From Latrodectus hesperus (lineage: Eukaryota > Arthropoda > Arachnida > Araneae > Theridiidae), in NCBI GenBank assembly GCA_037975125.1, contig JAJQOW010000014.1, positions 5,616,785 to 5,680,784 of the forward strand: a stretch of 64,000 nt of DNA, given 5' to 3'. The notes beneath the pieces are model-generated. The model was not told the DNA's origin. It did not search any database and saw only the letters and a list, made by a program, of their open reading frames with translations. Made by a program: the position numbers and the translations under genes. Below are positions 1 through 17,113 of the stretch, in pieces (position 1 is the first letter of the stretch; every line of letters starts with the position of its first letter).

Positions 1-1571
1 ATGTATATATGTAGGCATGTAAGTAATATAATTTTAAATACATAATTTAATACATTAATATGTAATTTTTCGCTAATGAATTCAAAAAAATTGTTAATAA
101 ATTTTTAAAACGCATTCCATTTAACTTCTTTTTTATTATATTGAGATATATATTGTATTGCAAATATTTCTGAATCTATAATTTATTACAATATTTTTAA
201 ACACAAATTTAAAACTTAGCTTCTTAAAACTTAAGTCTTACTGACACTAAAATTGAAAACTCCAAAATTGAAATGTGCTTTTAGTTTACATTAATTTATT
301 ATTAAAATAAAAATCTAATTTAAGTATTTAAAAATTCGTTTTTAATAAATTATAAAATTCTCTTTCCAGAGTATCATAGCTATTTTAATTAAAAATATTC
401 ACAAAATATTTTGAACAAAAGCTTTTTTGATAAAATTATTAAAATTAGAATCAAAACTGTTTTGTTTTAACTTTTTGTAAAAAGAACCATTTCATAAAGT
501 ACTTATTACCACACTATCCATGCAGAGATACAAAGAATAGTTTGAAATAAGAGTTAGCTAAATATTTTAAAGCATAATTAAATAAATTATAATAATTTTA
601 AGTGACTTCTTTTTTGAAATAATAATTTTCTTAAGAAAATATTTTTTCTGTTTTGTTAAGGTGAGGATTGTGATATTTTTTAATCATCAGTTTGAGAAGT
701 TTTAATTAAAATAATCAACGAGGTATTGTCTTTTTCTTTATATTTCTTTATCTTCTTTCATTTCATCATCTTCTTTCATTTTCTTTGATTATTTTATTTC
801 TTTTGAATGTCTTATTTCAGTATATAAAACACTTATTTGTTCTAAGTCAGTAAAAGCAGATTAATAAATGTCAACTATTGTTCCCTGTCTTTTAAAAGAA
901 CAAGCAAAATTACATTTTAAATAAGCTCACCCAAGCTGTAGGATTTACTTAATACTGAATAATAACTTTATTGTCAAATATATCACACATTCGTCTAAAG
1001 TGCACCACTTTATAAGAATTTCAAGAATATGATGATCGTGGATTTGGAGATTAAGTAAAATTTAATTTGAAGTATTTTTCAATAATCATAAAAACAATGA
1101 AAATATTTTTTTAAAAAAACTTCAGCTTTTTAATAAGAGAAATATCATAAACTATGAAAAAAATGTAATTAAAATGTTATATAATTCTGAAAAATGAATC
1201 CGTGAAATATAAGAAGCAATAAAAGTTAGAAAAAATTAAAAATTAAATGCAAACTCAATTTTGATAGTTCATTAAACTATTTCTATTATAATTTTTAATC
1301 ACACATTAGTTGAATTTCTTTGTTAAAGTAAGGAAAATATTACGGTTTTCTTAAGTTTTGTTTCAGATACATATTTTACAACCTGCAATTTCAGGATTCA
1401 TTTATTTATTAATAGTTTTTCATCCGGCACATTTAGAATACTAAATATAATCATTATAATCTCCCAAAAATATAAGTTCTTGTCCATATTAATCTAAAAT
1501 TATAAGCCCTGCACTTAATTGGTCATTAGTAATCATGTAGTAATGTAATTGTATACAATGTGTTAGTTTAT
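1..1571. other. AT-rich DNA, no gene seen
   Basis: Very AT-rich with homopolymer runs on both strands. I see no exon-like segment, repeat array or transposon terminus. Confidence 0.7.
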
Positions 1572-1585
1572 TTATATGGGAAATT

Positions 1586-1763
1586 GTCATGCTGGCAGCC
1601 GAATGGTTAGCGCTCTTGCCTTCGGTTTAACAGCTCGTGGGTTCGAATCCCACATTGGACATGGATGTTTGTTGTGGTTCGGAATCCACTTTAAACCGTA
1701 GTTCCCAGTCAAATTAGCCCTCGTGTGCAAAAAATGACCGTTGAGCGACAAACAAACCAACCA
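1586..1763 (+). repeat. tRNA-derived SINE, family B
   Basis: Flanked by a perfect 14-bp duplication TTATATGGGAAATT (1572-1585 and 1764-1777). The head has an A-box-like TGGTTAGCGCTC and a B-box GGTTCGAATCC, as in Pol III promoters of tRNA origin. The tail ends in a CAAACAAACC-type simple stretch. A diverged copy lies at 47851-48027 in the opposite orientation. Confidence 0.85.
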
Positions 1764-3122
1764 TTATATGGGAAATTAGTAACAAACTAATTTTCTTATA
1801 TACCTTTTAAACTATTCCTTAAATTTCTTATACATGTCAGTGCAATCTAAGACAATCACGCTTTTTATTATCTTAAAATTTTTCTTTTTCTCTATGAACT
1901 AAAACATTTATTTACTCAGTGGTAATGAAAAAAAAAACATAAATTTCTGATATGATTAGTTCTCCTTTTCTTAATATCAAGAGATTTATATTTCTATAAA
2001 CGTCTCGTTTTTAAACAAAAAAACTTATATTTTTTTTTTACATAAACAGTTATATTTTTTAATGTTATAACCAGCAAACGGTGCTAACTATTTTTATTAT
2101 ATTTTACCATTTAGCGAGGTAACATTTTGAGCATCTCAAATGAAGCCAATCAGTTTCAAAGCTAAACTTATTTTGTAAATATTAAAAATCAGGAGAATTT
2201 ACATTTTACACGCTTAAGGCCATTGAATTATATTGATGTTGAAATGCAATATAAGGTAAGCTAAATTCTATGAATACCCGAATATAATTTCAACATCCAA
2301 ATATAATGAAAATCATACATAACCAAACTGATATCCCTTGGTTCATTAATATATAACAGTGTTTCTGGCATTTCAAAATCTTTGTTCTTTACTGTCTATT
2401 CCGTGCTTCGTGATAGACATGAACATATTTACAGTTTAATCATGCATTTGTTGAATTATCTCGTGTTATTAAGTATTCACTGTGATCCTAAATTTCTATA
2501 AAAATGTATGAACTCTTACATCTTTAAGCATCACAACGCATCATTTTTACATAGACATTTTAAAAGTTGAATATAAATTGTTTAAGAAGTGCCTTTTTTG
2601 TGAGTATTATTATTTACTATCTTATTTATTAGGAATTACAGTTAATAACAATTTATATTGAATTATGCAATCATATTCAGTTTGCACTCTAGAAAAAAAA
2701 TAAATTTTATTAATTACTTAAAATCAGAACTTGAGAAATCTACTTATGATCTAGGTGATAAATATGGTAATATCAAATTTGCTATTTGAAAACGTTTGAT
2801 TTCTGCTGTGATTAATTCATACACAATTTTAATGCAGAACGTAGCTCATATACTTCTTAAAGAGAATAATGTGATCTGCTGAAATAATTGCCGTTAGTGA
2901 GATATATATTCACTTACAATACACTTTTCAAAAAATGTAAACACAAACAAATGTAACAGAACTATATTATTTATTATCTTCTTCTCGCTATAGCTTCCTT
3001 CGTACTGTTTTGTACCACAGTTTGCGTAGTGTTTTACTTATCATCTGATACCCAAAATACACCTAGCTTAACTCCATTCTATGTATTTCCATGGCTTTTA
3101 TGTTTAACTACATTACTATGTA

Positions 3123-5013
3123 CACTGCTGGCCAGCCAAATTGCAACACCAAGAAAGACAAGAGATATCACAACAAAATTTATTTTGTAGATAACATGTT
3201 GATCAAGTATCAAATGATTAAATTTATAGACGTCTGTGAAGTGTGGTTCCTACCATAATCAGTAGCCAGAGTAGCCACCATTGTTGGAGATCACCACTGC
3301 CACACGCCTCGGCATTGATTCAAAGAGACCTTGGATGTGTTCTTAGAGTACAGCAGACCAAGCAGCTTTCACATATTGCCAACGTTGATCTGGTATGTCA
3401 ACTGGGGATGTAATCTGCTTCAATCACTGAGCAACCACGGACCAATGCTTCCTGTCGGGGAAAGATTTGGAGAGTAAGCCGGCCCGGGAAACAATTCAAT
3501 CTGGCCATTGGCGAAGATCCCTTGGACAATGCATGCTGCGTGTGGTCACGCATTTTCCTGTTGAAATATGACTGTGATCAAGCCCTGAAGGTAAGGAAGG
3601 ACAATTGGCTCCAACACTTTGGAAATGTAGAGCTGGTTGTTAAAAGTACCGGCAATGCGTACTAGAGGAGTGTGAGAGAGATATTCAATACCGCTCCAAT
3701 CATGATGTCCGGTGCAGGACCAGTGTGGCGGTGCTAAACGCAGCTGTTCAGCCTCCTGTCTCCATGGTGTCACTAGACTCGAATGCGATCATTGTGCTGT
3801 TGCAGACAAAAGCTTGACTCTCAGTAATAATAACTTTGGTATTAACATTATCAAAGAGCACCGTCCCACCCGAAGGTATGCGGTGGAGAACGTCGTCGGA
3901 CAGTAATCCTGGAGGGAACCCAGGCTCAGCACTTGGCCAGGGCGTGTGAGTAGAACTCCTTAAGTGGTGGACTGTCCAAACCGAGGGGACAAAAGGGGTT
4001 CGGTTGGGACTCACTGTGGCTGGAAGTAGGCCGGATAGCCTTAATTGAGAAAGATACAGCACAAAACGTATATATACAGATACAGATAAGTTTACAGAGG
4101 GTATTTACATATGTACAAAGGAAGGAGGAGGTGGAGGTTAGTCAGTGAGCTGAATGAGGAGTTCAGCCTGCAGAATTTCCTTGGCACCTTTCCTGAATTC
4201 TTTAAGAGGGAGGAGCTGCTTGAAGTGTAGTTGGTGGAAGTTCTTGGGAAAGGTCTTTTCCCGAATGTTGGAGTAGCGGCTACAGTGGAGGAGAAGGTGT
4301 CTTTCAGTAAAGACAATTTCCTTCCATTCTGCCGTCCACATTCATCTTTTATCGCACCATTGTCTGCGGAGACGTCTGTGGTTCTGCGTCAAGGGTAGAC
4401 AAAGCAATGGACGTCTTGCGGAAAAACCACTCTGCTGTAAACGGCATCAAATGGTAAGTGCAGACACTGAATGATGCGTTATTGACTGAATGTGCTGTGC
4501 TATGTTTCATGATGTGGCTGAGTGATCCGTCACTGCCATGCGCAATGACACAATTTGCCTGTGATCACGTGAAGTAGTGCACTGAGGAGGATGCAATCGA
4601 ACACGTCAGTCCGTCGTACCCTCTTGCATTCAACGATCTCATATCCGCATTATAATTGTTTGGTTTCGTCCAACACGACTACCAATTTCCCTGAAGATAA
4701 TCCACAATCTCGGTAGGCCACAATTGTTCCTCTATCGAACTCGGATACTTGATCAAAAAATGATCCCTGTTTTTATACGACGTATAATTAATAGTTTTTT
4801 TGTTTTTGAAAAAACGACAAAAAACGCAATTGCCAAACTTGAAATCGTTGAAATCTCCAAACCTTAAATAGTGCTTTGATGTGGTACCACAGGAGAGCGT
4901 GATATTCATCTAGACTGAAATTCTAATCATTTGCATAGCTTACCTCCGCTAATGCATGTTGTAAATTTTAGGTTATTTAGATGCTTCCTCCAGGGTGAAG
5001 ATGGCTAGCAGTA
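3123..5013 (-). mobile_element. Tc1-like DNA transposon, decayed, with a LINE inserted in it
   Basis: Terminal inverted repeats resemble each other (left CACTGCTGGCCAGCC, right end reads TACTGCTAGCC on the other strand), with TA at each edge. Minus-strand fragments read like a Tc1-family DD34E transposase: a region near 4440-4310 with FTAEWFFRKTS and WTAEWKEIVFT, then THHCRTPLVRIAGT-like text, IFQQENARPH (second catalytic region, D changed to E), YSPNLSP, and a C-terminus SMPRRVAVVISNNGG. Stops and frameshifts throughout. The open frames at 3546-3773, 4138-4341 and 4679-4909 are pieces of it, not genes. Confidence 0.85.
3828..4303 (-). mobile_element. 5'-truncated LINE 3' end nested in the Tc1-like element
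   Basis: This block interrupts the Tc1-like reading frame exactly at TTACTGA; the seven-base TCAGTAA occurs at 3821-3827 and at 4304-4310. Its minus strand encodes RHLLLHCSRYSNIREKTFP, like the extreme C-terminus of a non-LTR ORF2 protein (the H-x3-C zinc-binding half), followed by untranslated sequence. No RT or endonuclease part is present. Confidence 0.75.
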
Positions 5014-5240
5014 TATATCCATGATACATTCATGAATTTCTGAAAACAAAGAATTCACTGAACACATCGTTCATTTTTTATTTCTGTTCTATACTAACCC
5101 ATTAAAATCATATTTTACATTACATTTACCAATAGTTTGTGCAATGTAAAATAAAATGGTATATATACTAATGTTCACAGAAAGATGAAATTTCTCAACC
5201 GCAAGTCAAAATTACCCCTTTATTATAGCTTTTCATAAAC

Positions 5241-6507
5241 ACAAGGTGTATGCAAATGAAATGAGACGATTGTTTTAAAAAAAGCACAATAAATTTGAGA
5301 AAACTCTCAATATTTCTTTATTCGAAATAATATCCATCGCCAGCTACATATTTTCAACATCATTCTGGCAATTTGTGTATACCACGCCAAAACAATTATT
5401 GGTCTTTTCAGACCAGCCAGTCATCAAACCAAGATTTGACGTTTTCGTGAGAAATGAATCGCTGGTCAACCAATGCGTGTCCCAATGATGCAAATAGATG
5501 GTAATTAGAAGTGTCCAAATCTGGCGAATAAGCCTCATGCGCTTAGGGCTCCCAGCCGAGCGCCTTAACGATGTCCTCGGTCTGTTTAGCACGATGGCCA
5601 GGTGCGTTGTCATCAAGGACAACCAACTTGTGCTGTCGTTTCTTATATTGCTCGCCTTTTCGAGTATAGCATCGTTCAAATCAAGTAAATGTTGCTTTTA
5701 GTGATCAGTATTAACAGTTTTCTAAGATTAGAAGCTCATGATAGATTGGCCCCTCCTGTTCCCAGAAAATACACAGCATTGTCTTGGGGCCGAAGCGATT
5801 CGCCCTTGCGGTCGACTTGGACAGCTGTCCGGGGTCAACATATGATCGACTACGCTTGGGATTCTCAAAATAAATCCGTTTTTCATCGACAATACGATGG
5901 AGATATGACTTGCGTTTGTAGCGAGCAAGCAACATTTCGCACATGATTTTTTGATTTTCCTGCTGATGGTCCGTTAGCTCGTCTGGTACGCACCTACCGA
6001 ACTTTAATATCTTGCCCATTGCTTTGATATGATGGGAAACAGTGCTCTGGTCATCATTTAATTGTTCTGCAAGATGCTCTTGCATTTGACCATAATCTTC
6101 TTCGATTAATGCTTATAATTCAGAATCTTCAAATTTTTTTGCTGGTCTGCCACACTTCTCGTTATTCACATCGAAATCACCATTTTGAAACTTTTCAAAT
6201 CACCTATAGCACTGTGCATGGCTCAGAGCATTGCCATCGTATGCTTCTACAATCATTTGAGCATTTTACTTCAGATGGTAACTAATCATTAATGTTGTCC
6301 TCAAATCGTGGTCGGAAGGCATAAAATTCGACATTTTCAACACAGTAAAAAAAACACAATGCACCCTGAAATTCATCCAAATGTAAACTAAACGTGAGTA
6401 TCAAAGGTCAAACTATAAAAAATTCAACTGTCACGGTTTTGTAATGTTTGAATTTATACGTGGCGACATCTGTTAGCAATCATCTCATTTGAAAGTCACA
6501 CACCTGT
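5241..6507 (-). mobile_element. mariner element with degenerate transposase
   Basis: Inverted termini: left ACAAGGTGTATGCAAATG, right (reverse strand) ACAGGTGTGTGACTTTCAA, followed by TA at 6508. The minus strand encodes a mariner-family transposase starting near 6334 (MSNFMPSDHDLRTTL), with NGDFDVN, GRPAKKFED, LHRIVDEK (first catalytic D), LDDNAPGH (second D), then in another frame SPDLDTSNYHLF and the end WRGIHKLPE. Several in-frame stops and frameshifts. The third catalytic Asp (SPDLxxSDYH) is Asn here, so it is inactive by two criteria. The frames at 5344-5679, 5711-6085 and on the opposite strand are fragments or shadows. Confidence 0.9.
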
Positions 6508-6509
6508 TA

Positions 6510-7705
<1,196 letters not shown>

Positions 7706-8432
7706 TTATTAACAATATGAAAGATCTCATTATGTTTTTTTTTAATTTAATATTAATGATTTCATTTTTTATTCCAGCCCTATAGTGTGGAAACAATTTA
7801 GAACCCCATTTGTCGTTGATTATATAAATACAAAGAATATTATCATTTATAAATTGTATGATTTTAGTCTAATTACAATTATCCTATGTAAGGAAGAGTA
7901 ATAGAAAATGATTAAAACTATAAGAAGTCTTCTTAATATACTATAATGAGTTTCCTAGTATATATATTTGATATGTTTTAAATTTATTAAGACAAAAATA
8001 TCTTCGTTTTCATATATAAAATGGTCTCTCATTTTTAACACTAAATCCATTCTTTCATACCTCCTTTTATTTGCATTTTACAGCATATTCTAATATTTTT
8101 TCTCAATTTCAAGTAATAGACATTGTATTAACTTGTGGTACTGCATTAATAAAATGATACTGAAACACTATGTTTTGTTTATACTATATAAATTTAGAAA
8201 TACATATTACTGAAGAAAATATAATTTAAGACAGTTTTTGAGCCATAAATTGGTTCATTATAATCAGCAATTATAGTTTCTTAAAATAAATAATTAGATG
8301 AAATAATTTCTCTTCAAAATATACAAATAAATATTGAAAATACAAATAAATATTGCTTTTAAATATAGAAAACATCTAAATAAAACAATAAAACTTAAAC
8401 ATATCAAGAATGTTAGAGTTTTAAACCGAAAT

Positions 8433-8678
<246 letters not shown>

Positions 8679-9679
8679 CTTTATTCAGAAGTGAGGAAAC
8701 TTTTTATGTTTTGAAGGAAATTTCTTTTTACATAAAAAAATTAATTTTAAAAATATCCATTTAATATAGATGAATTAATACTCAAATAATAAAATCATAC
8801 CATCTCAGGAAATTTATTTTCAACATTATCCATTAAAATTCCATTTATTTGTATTATTTGCGTGAATCGTATTAATAAAACTGTGAAAATAAAACTCTAT
8901 TGAGATAAATTTTACTTATGTGTGACAAAATGTGAAATTAATGAATTAAATTTTTTAATTAATTTGATTTTTAAACTCTAAATTACAGTTATCAGAGATT
9001 TAGTGAAATAAATAAAATAATTTTTGTATACATATAGACTTTATATATTCAATAATTACACAAAAAAATATTAAATTTTTAAATTATGTAAATTCCTATG
9101 AATTAATATTAATTTAGCTATATATTCGAAAATTTGATTATCTAAAAACTAATTATCTTAAATTGATATTTACTCATACTGTTTCTTAAATGAAAACGAT
9201 TAAGATTTTGTTATTTGTTCAAATTGGATTAAACATCCTTACTGCGTTTTATAAATGTGCATAATACTTTGTATTGGACACTTTTATAGTTTAAATACCA
9301 ATAGCTTGTCAGCTTAATTCCCTGTGATTTTCCCCTACGCAATTGTGGTTGAAAGAAAAGGTGCAATAAGTAAAATGATGCGGGTTCTTTTATATGTTAT
9401 AAGGAAAATTTATAAATTAAATAAATCCTTTTTTTCTCCTGTTATTGAACTGAATGTTTAATTTATAGAATTTAGGAAGAATTCTAATATCAGATACTTT
9501 TTTGTAAGTTATATATAAAATTAATAGAAAATTTTTATCAGCCACGGACTGACTCTTACATCCATGCGTCTTTATATTCTTCACTTGTAAAAGATAATGC
9601 AAATCTGACTCATAAACATAAAATGCGTTTCATCAATTTTGTCGATTTTATGAAAGAAAATAAATATCCTTAAGAGTAA

Positions 9680-10435
9680 TCGTTTCTTATGTGATAAATC
9701 ATAAGATTTCTTCTAATAGTTAGAAGAAAAGTGAAGAAAATATACAAAGCATGAGACAAAGAAAAAGATTGAAGAATAATAAAAGTAGGAAAATATATAA
9801 ATCATGAACAAAAGGATGAAGACTAGAATAAAGATTGATGTAGAAAACAATGTTGCAAGTTTATTGTAATTAATAAGTAAAATATTATTTATAATAAACT
9901 TGTATTATTAATTATAATAAAAATAAAATTATTAATTATAATAAAGCCTTATGAGAATCATAAAAATAATTTTGATTTATATGTAATCACTTTTAATAGC
10001 TAGGAGAAAAGTAAAGAAAATATATAAACCATGTACCACAAAGAATAAAGATTGAAGAAGAAGAAGAATAGAAAAATATATAAAGCTTGAAGCAAAGTAA
10101 AATAGAAAGAACATATAAAGAATGAACCAAAAGAATAAAGACTAGAATAAAGATTGATATAAAAAATTAGCTTACAAGTTTATTATGAATAATAAGTAAA
10201 ATCTTTCAAGATTCATGAGAATTATAAAAAGAAACTTATCTGATTTATATGTGATAACTTCTAATAGTTAGAAGAAAAGTAAAGAAAATATATAAAGCAT
10301 GAACCAAAAATTGAAGACTAGAATTAAGATTGATGTAGAAAATTAAGTTACAAGTTTATTATGATTAATAAGTAAAATATTTCGAGATTCATGAGAATTA
10401 TAAAAAGAATCTTGATTTATATGTAATTTCACTTT
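9680..10435. repeat. Degenerate tandem repeat, about three units
   Basis: The text AGTTAGAAGAAAAGTGAAG followed by ATATACAAAGCATGA recurs in diverged form starting near 9717, 9999 and 10266. Each copy is followed by ACTAGAATAAAGATTGAT (the last two variants also with GAGATTCATGAGAATTAT or similar). Unit length is about 170-290 bp because of internal gains. AT-rich, purine-rich on the + strand, no coding potential. Confidence 0.7.
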
Positions 10436-13602
<3,167 letters not shown>

Positions 13603-14984
13603 ATCTTATAATTTCATTTTAACTAAATATAACAGTATTTTCACTCATTTTTTGTTTTTGGTTTGTGCATACACAACTTCCTAAAATATTAAAAGTTAAT
13701 GTTAAAAAGTTATTTTTTCACAAAATTTTGTAAACACAGTAACATTTTTGAATATTTTCCTGACATCTATGTAAATAAAATCCTTATTCTGTGGGTTCAC
13801 TGAAATTTTATCCAAAGATGAATAGGAACGGCTGCCCAGAATGGAATGAAGCATCAAAATGTTGGACTCGGGCCAACAAAATAAAAACTAAGCTTTATTT
13901 TGAAGTTTTGATTACAGACCTAGTTAACGCTGATTTGAATTCACTGTAAAGCCATGATTTTATGATACGATGTAGTTAATTTTAGCTATATTGCATTCCG
14001 TTACGGAACTCTTCGCGCTTCAAGAAAATAAAAGTGTGGTTCATATCTTCTTTCTTCCTAAATATGTCATCTGTGCGTTACAGCTGAAAGTAAAGGAAAA
14101 AATATGTATGGCATTAGATTTGCCTTTCTTTCTACGTTCCCGCAGATTAATTAGTTTTTGAAAAATAGCGATATTTATTGCTTGTGTTTCAATTTTGAAA
14201 AAGGATTTTCCCCCATTGAAATAGATGTGTTTACGAATCTCCTAATGTACTTTTGATAGGAAATATGTTAAAAGCTGGAGAAAAAAGCCCCAACTTCAGT
14301 ATATTCTTTCTGCAACTTTAAAAAGAAAAATGTTTAGCATTATTTACTTCATTCGATCTGTCTTTTTAGGTACTCTATACGAGTTTCCAAAATATTGTTT
14401 TGAGAAGCAGTTAAATAAATTATTATCTAATATGCATACGTTTATGAGTTAAACAATACAATTTCATGTTTTCCTCTGTTTAAACAGAAATTTCAACCAG
14501 AAGTATTAAATTATTGTGGTTTTGTTTATTATCATATGCCACATATATAAAAATACCTAATGTGTGCTCTAGATTCAATGCATTATTTTATTGTTTGTCT
14601 TTTCTGTTTATAATTAAGATATATCCCCAAAATTTAAGCCCACATTTTCTTCCAGTGAAATTGTAAGCGAAATAATCACACAATACTTCAAATTTAAATT
14701 ATAAATGTGTAAAACCCGATGTAAAATTATTTAAACTGAGCACAAGCAAACTAATGGCATTCAATCAGTATTTATATAAAATCATATATTTTTATTGAAA
14801 TCCTTTGTCAAAGTAATTTTAATAATCAAAGAATCAACAATTATATTTATATGTAGATTTTTACTTTTAGTTACTCAAACTGATAATAATAATAGTTTAT
14901 AGTTCCACCTATATAAAAAGAAATGTGAGATAAAATTTGTAAAAAATTTAAAAATAGACCCTTTTAGTGATTTTGAATTAAATT

Positions 14985-14997
<13 letters not shown>
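13603..14997. other. Intergenic or intronic DNA with a mildly GC-richer patch
   Basis: 13790-14170 is less AT-rich than its neighbours (for example GGAACGGCTGCCCAGAATGG near 13828) but has stops in all frames and no transposon ends that I can see. The rest is AT-rich. Confidence 0.5.
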
Positions 14998-16507
<1,510 letters not shown>

Positions 16508-16516
16508 ATACTTTTC

Positions 16517-17104
16517 GTATGCCGATCAATGGCTGAGTGGTTAGCGCTCCTGACCATTGAGCTGCAGGTCCTGGGTTCTAATCGTGTCGGCATGGATGTC
16601 ACTTTCTCTCGATGCAGATCTCTGATCCTATTCTGAGATGATGAATGCATGGATCACCCGTTTACTTGGGTGGTCCACATTCATTCATCATGGTATGACG
16701 TGGGTAATGCTACTCGCCCCTATGACTTGGTTCACAGGTGACAGCTGGATAACGACAAATAAGTAGCAGTTTCCGCCTTATTGTGGCGAAGGGGTAGTCA
16801 CCCAAGTTGTTGTTGTTGTTGTGTGCCAGCTAGGCCGGCAATATGGGGTGCACTGCTCCACTTTTCCAACTGAACCATATTTTGGTGTGGAGTCCGACTT
16901 CCTCAGTACACACATGCCATAGGTACCCGTTTATAAGTGGTAGCCGTTCATACAAGGAAATGACAAAGACAGGATATATAGATAAAGAAACTACATCCAT
17001 GCCCGAACCGGGATTCGAACCCAGGACCTCCCTATCCGCAGTCAGACACGCTGACACCTAGACAAGTTGGGCGGCGGTCACCCAAGTGCCCGCCATTATT
17101 AAAA
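16517..17104 (+). repeat. tRNA-derived SINE, family A, interrupted by a second SINE
   Basis: Starts GCCGATCAATGGCTGAGTGG, B-box GGGTTCTAATC (decayed), tail resumes at 17077 as GTCACCCAAGTGCCCGCC. Flanked by ATACTTTTC at 16508-16516 and 17105-17113. The interrupting SINE occupies 16808-17076. Confidence 0.85.
16808..17076 (-). repeat. tRNA-derived SINE, family C, nested
   Basis: Minus-strand element with B-box GGGTTCGAATCCCGG and a 3' tail of ACAACAACAACAACA, inserted in the tail of a family A SINE. The 11-bp GTCACCCAAGT is duplicated at 16797-16807 and 17077-17087. A second copy is at 22746-23038. Confidence 0.88.
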
Positions 17105-17113
17105 ATACTTTTC

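Noticed and set aside
1600..1680. Possible functional tRNA gene
   Set aside because: A and B boxes are present, but the sequence is the head of a SINE with a target-site duplication and does not fold into a clean cloverleaf by eye.
9680..10435. CRISPR-like array
   Set aside because: Units are long, diverged and unevenly spaced; eukaryotic context.
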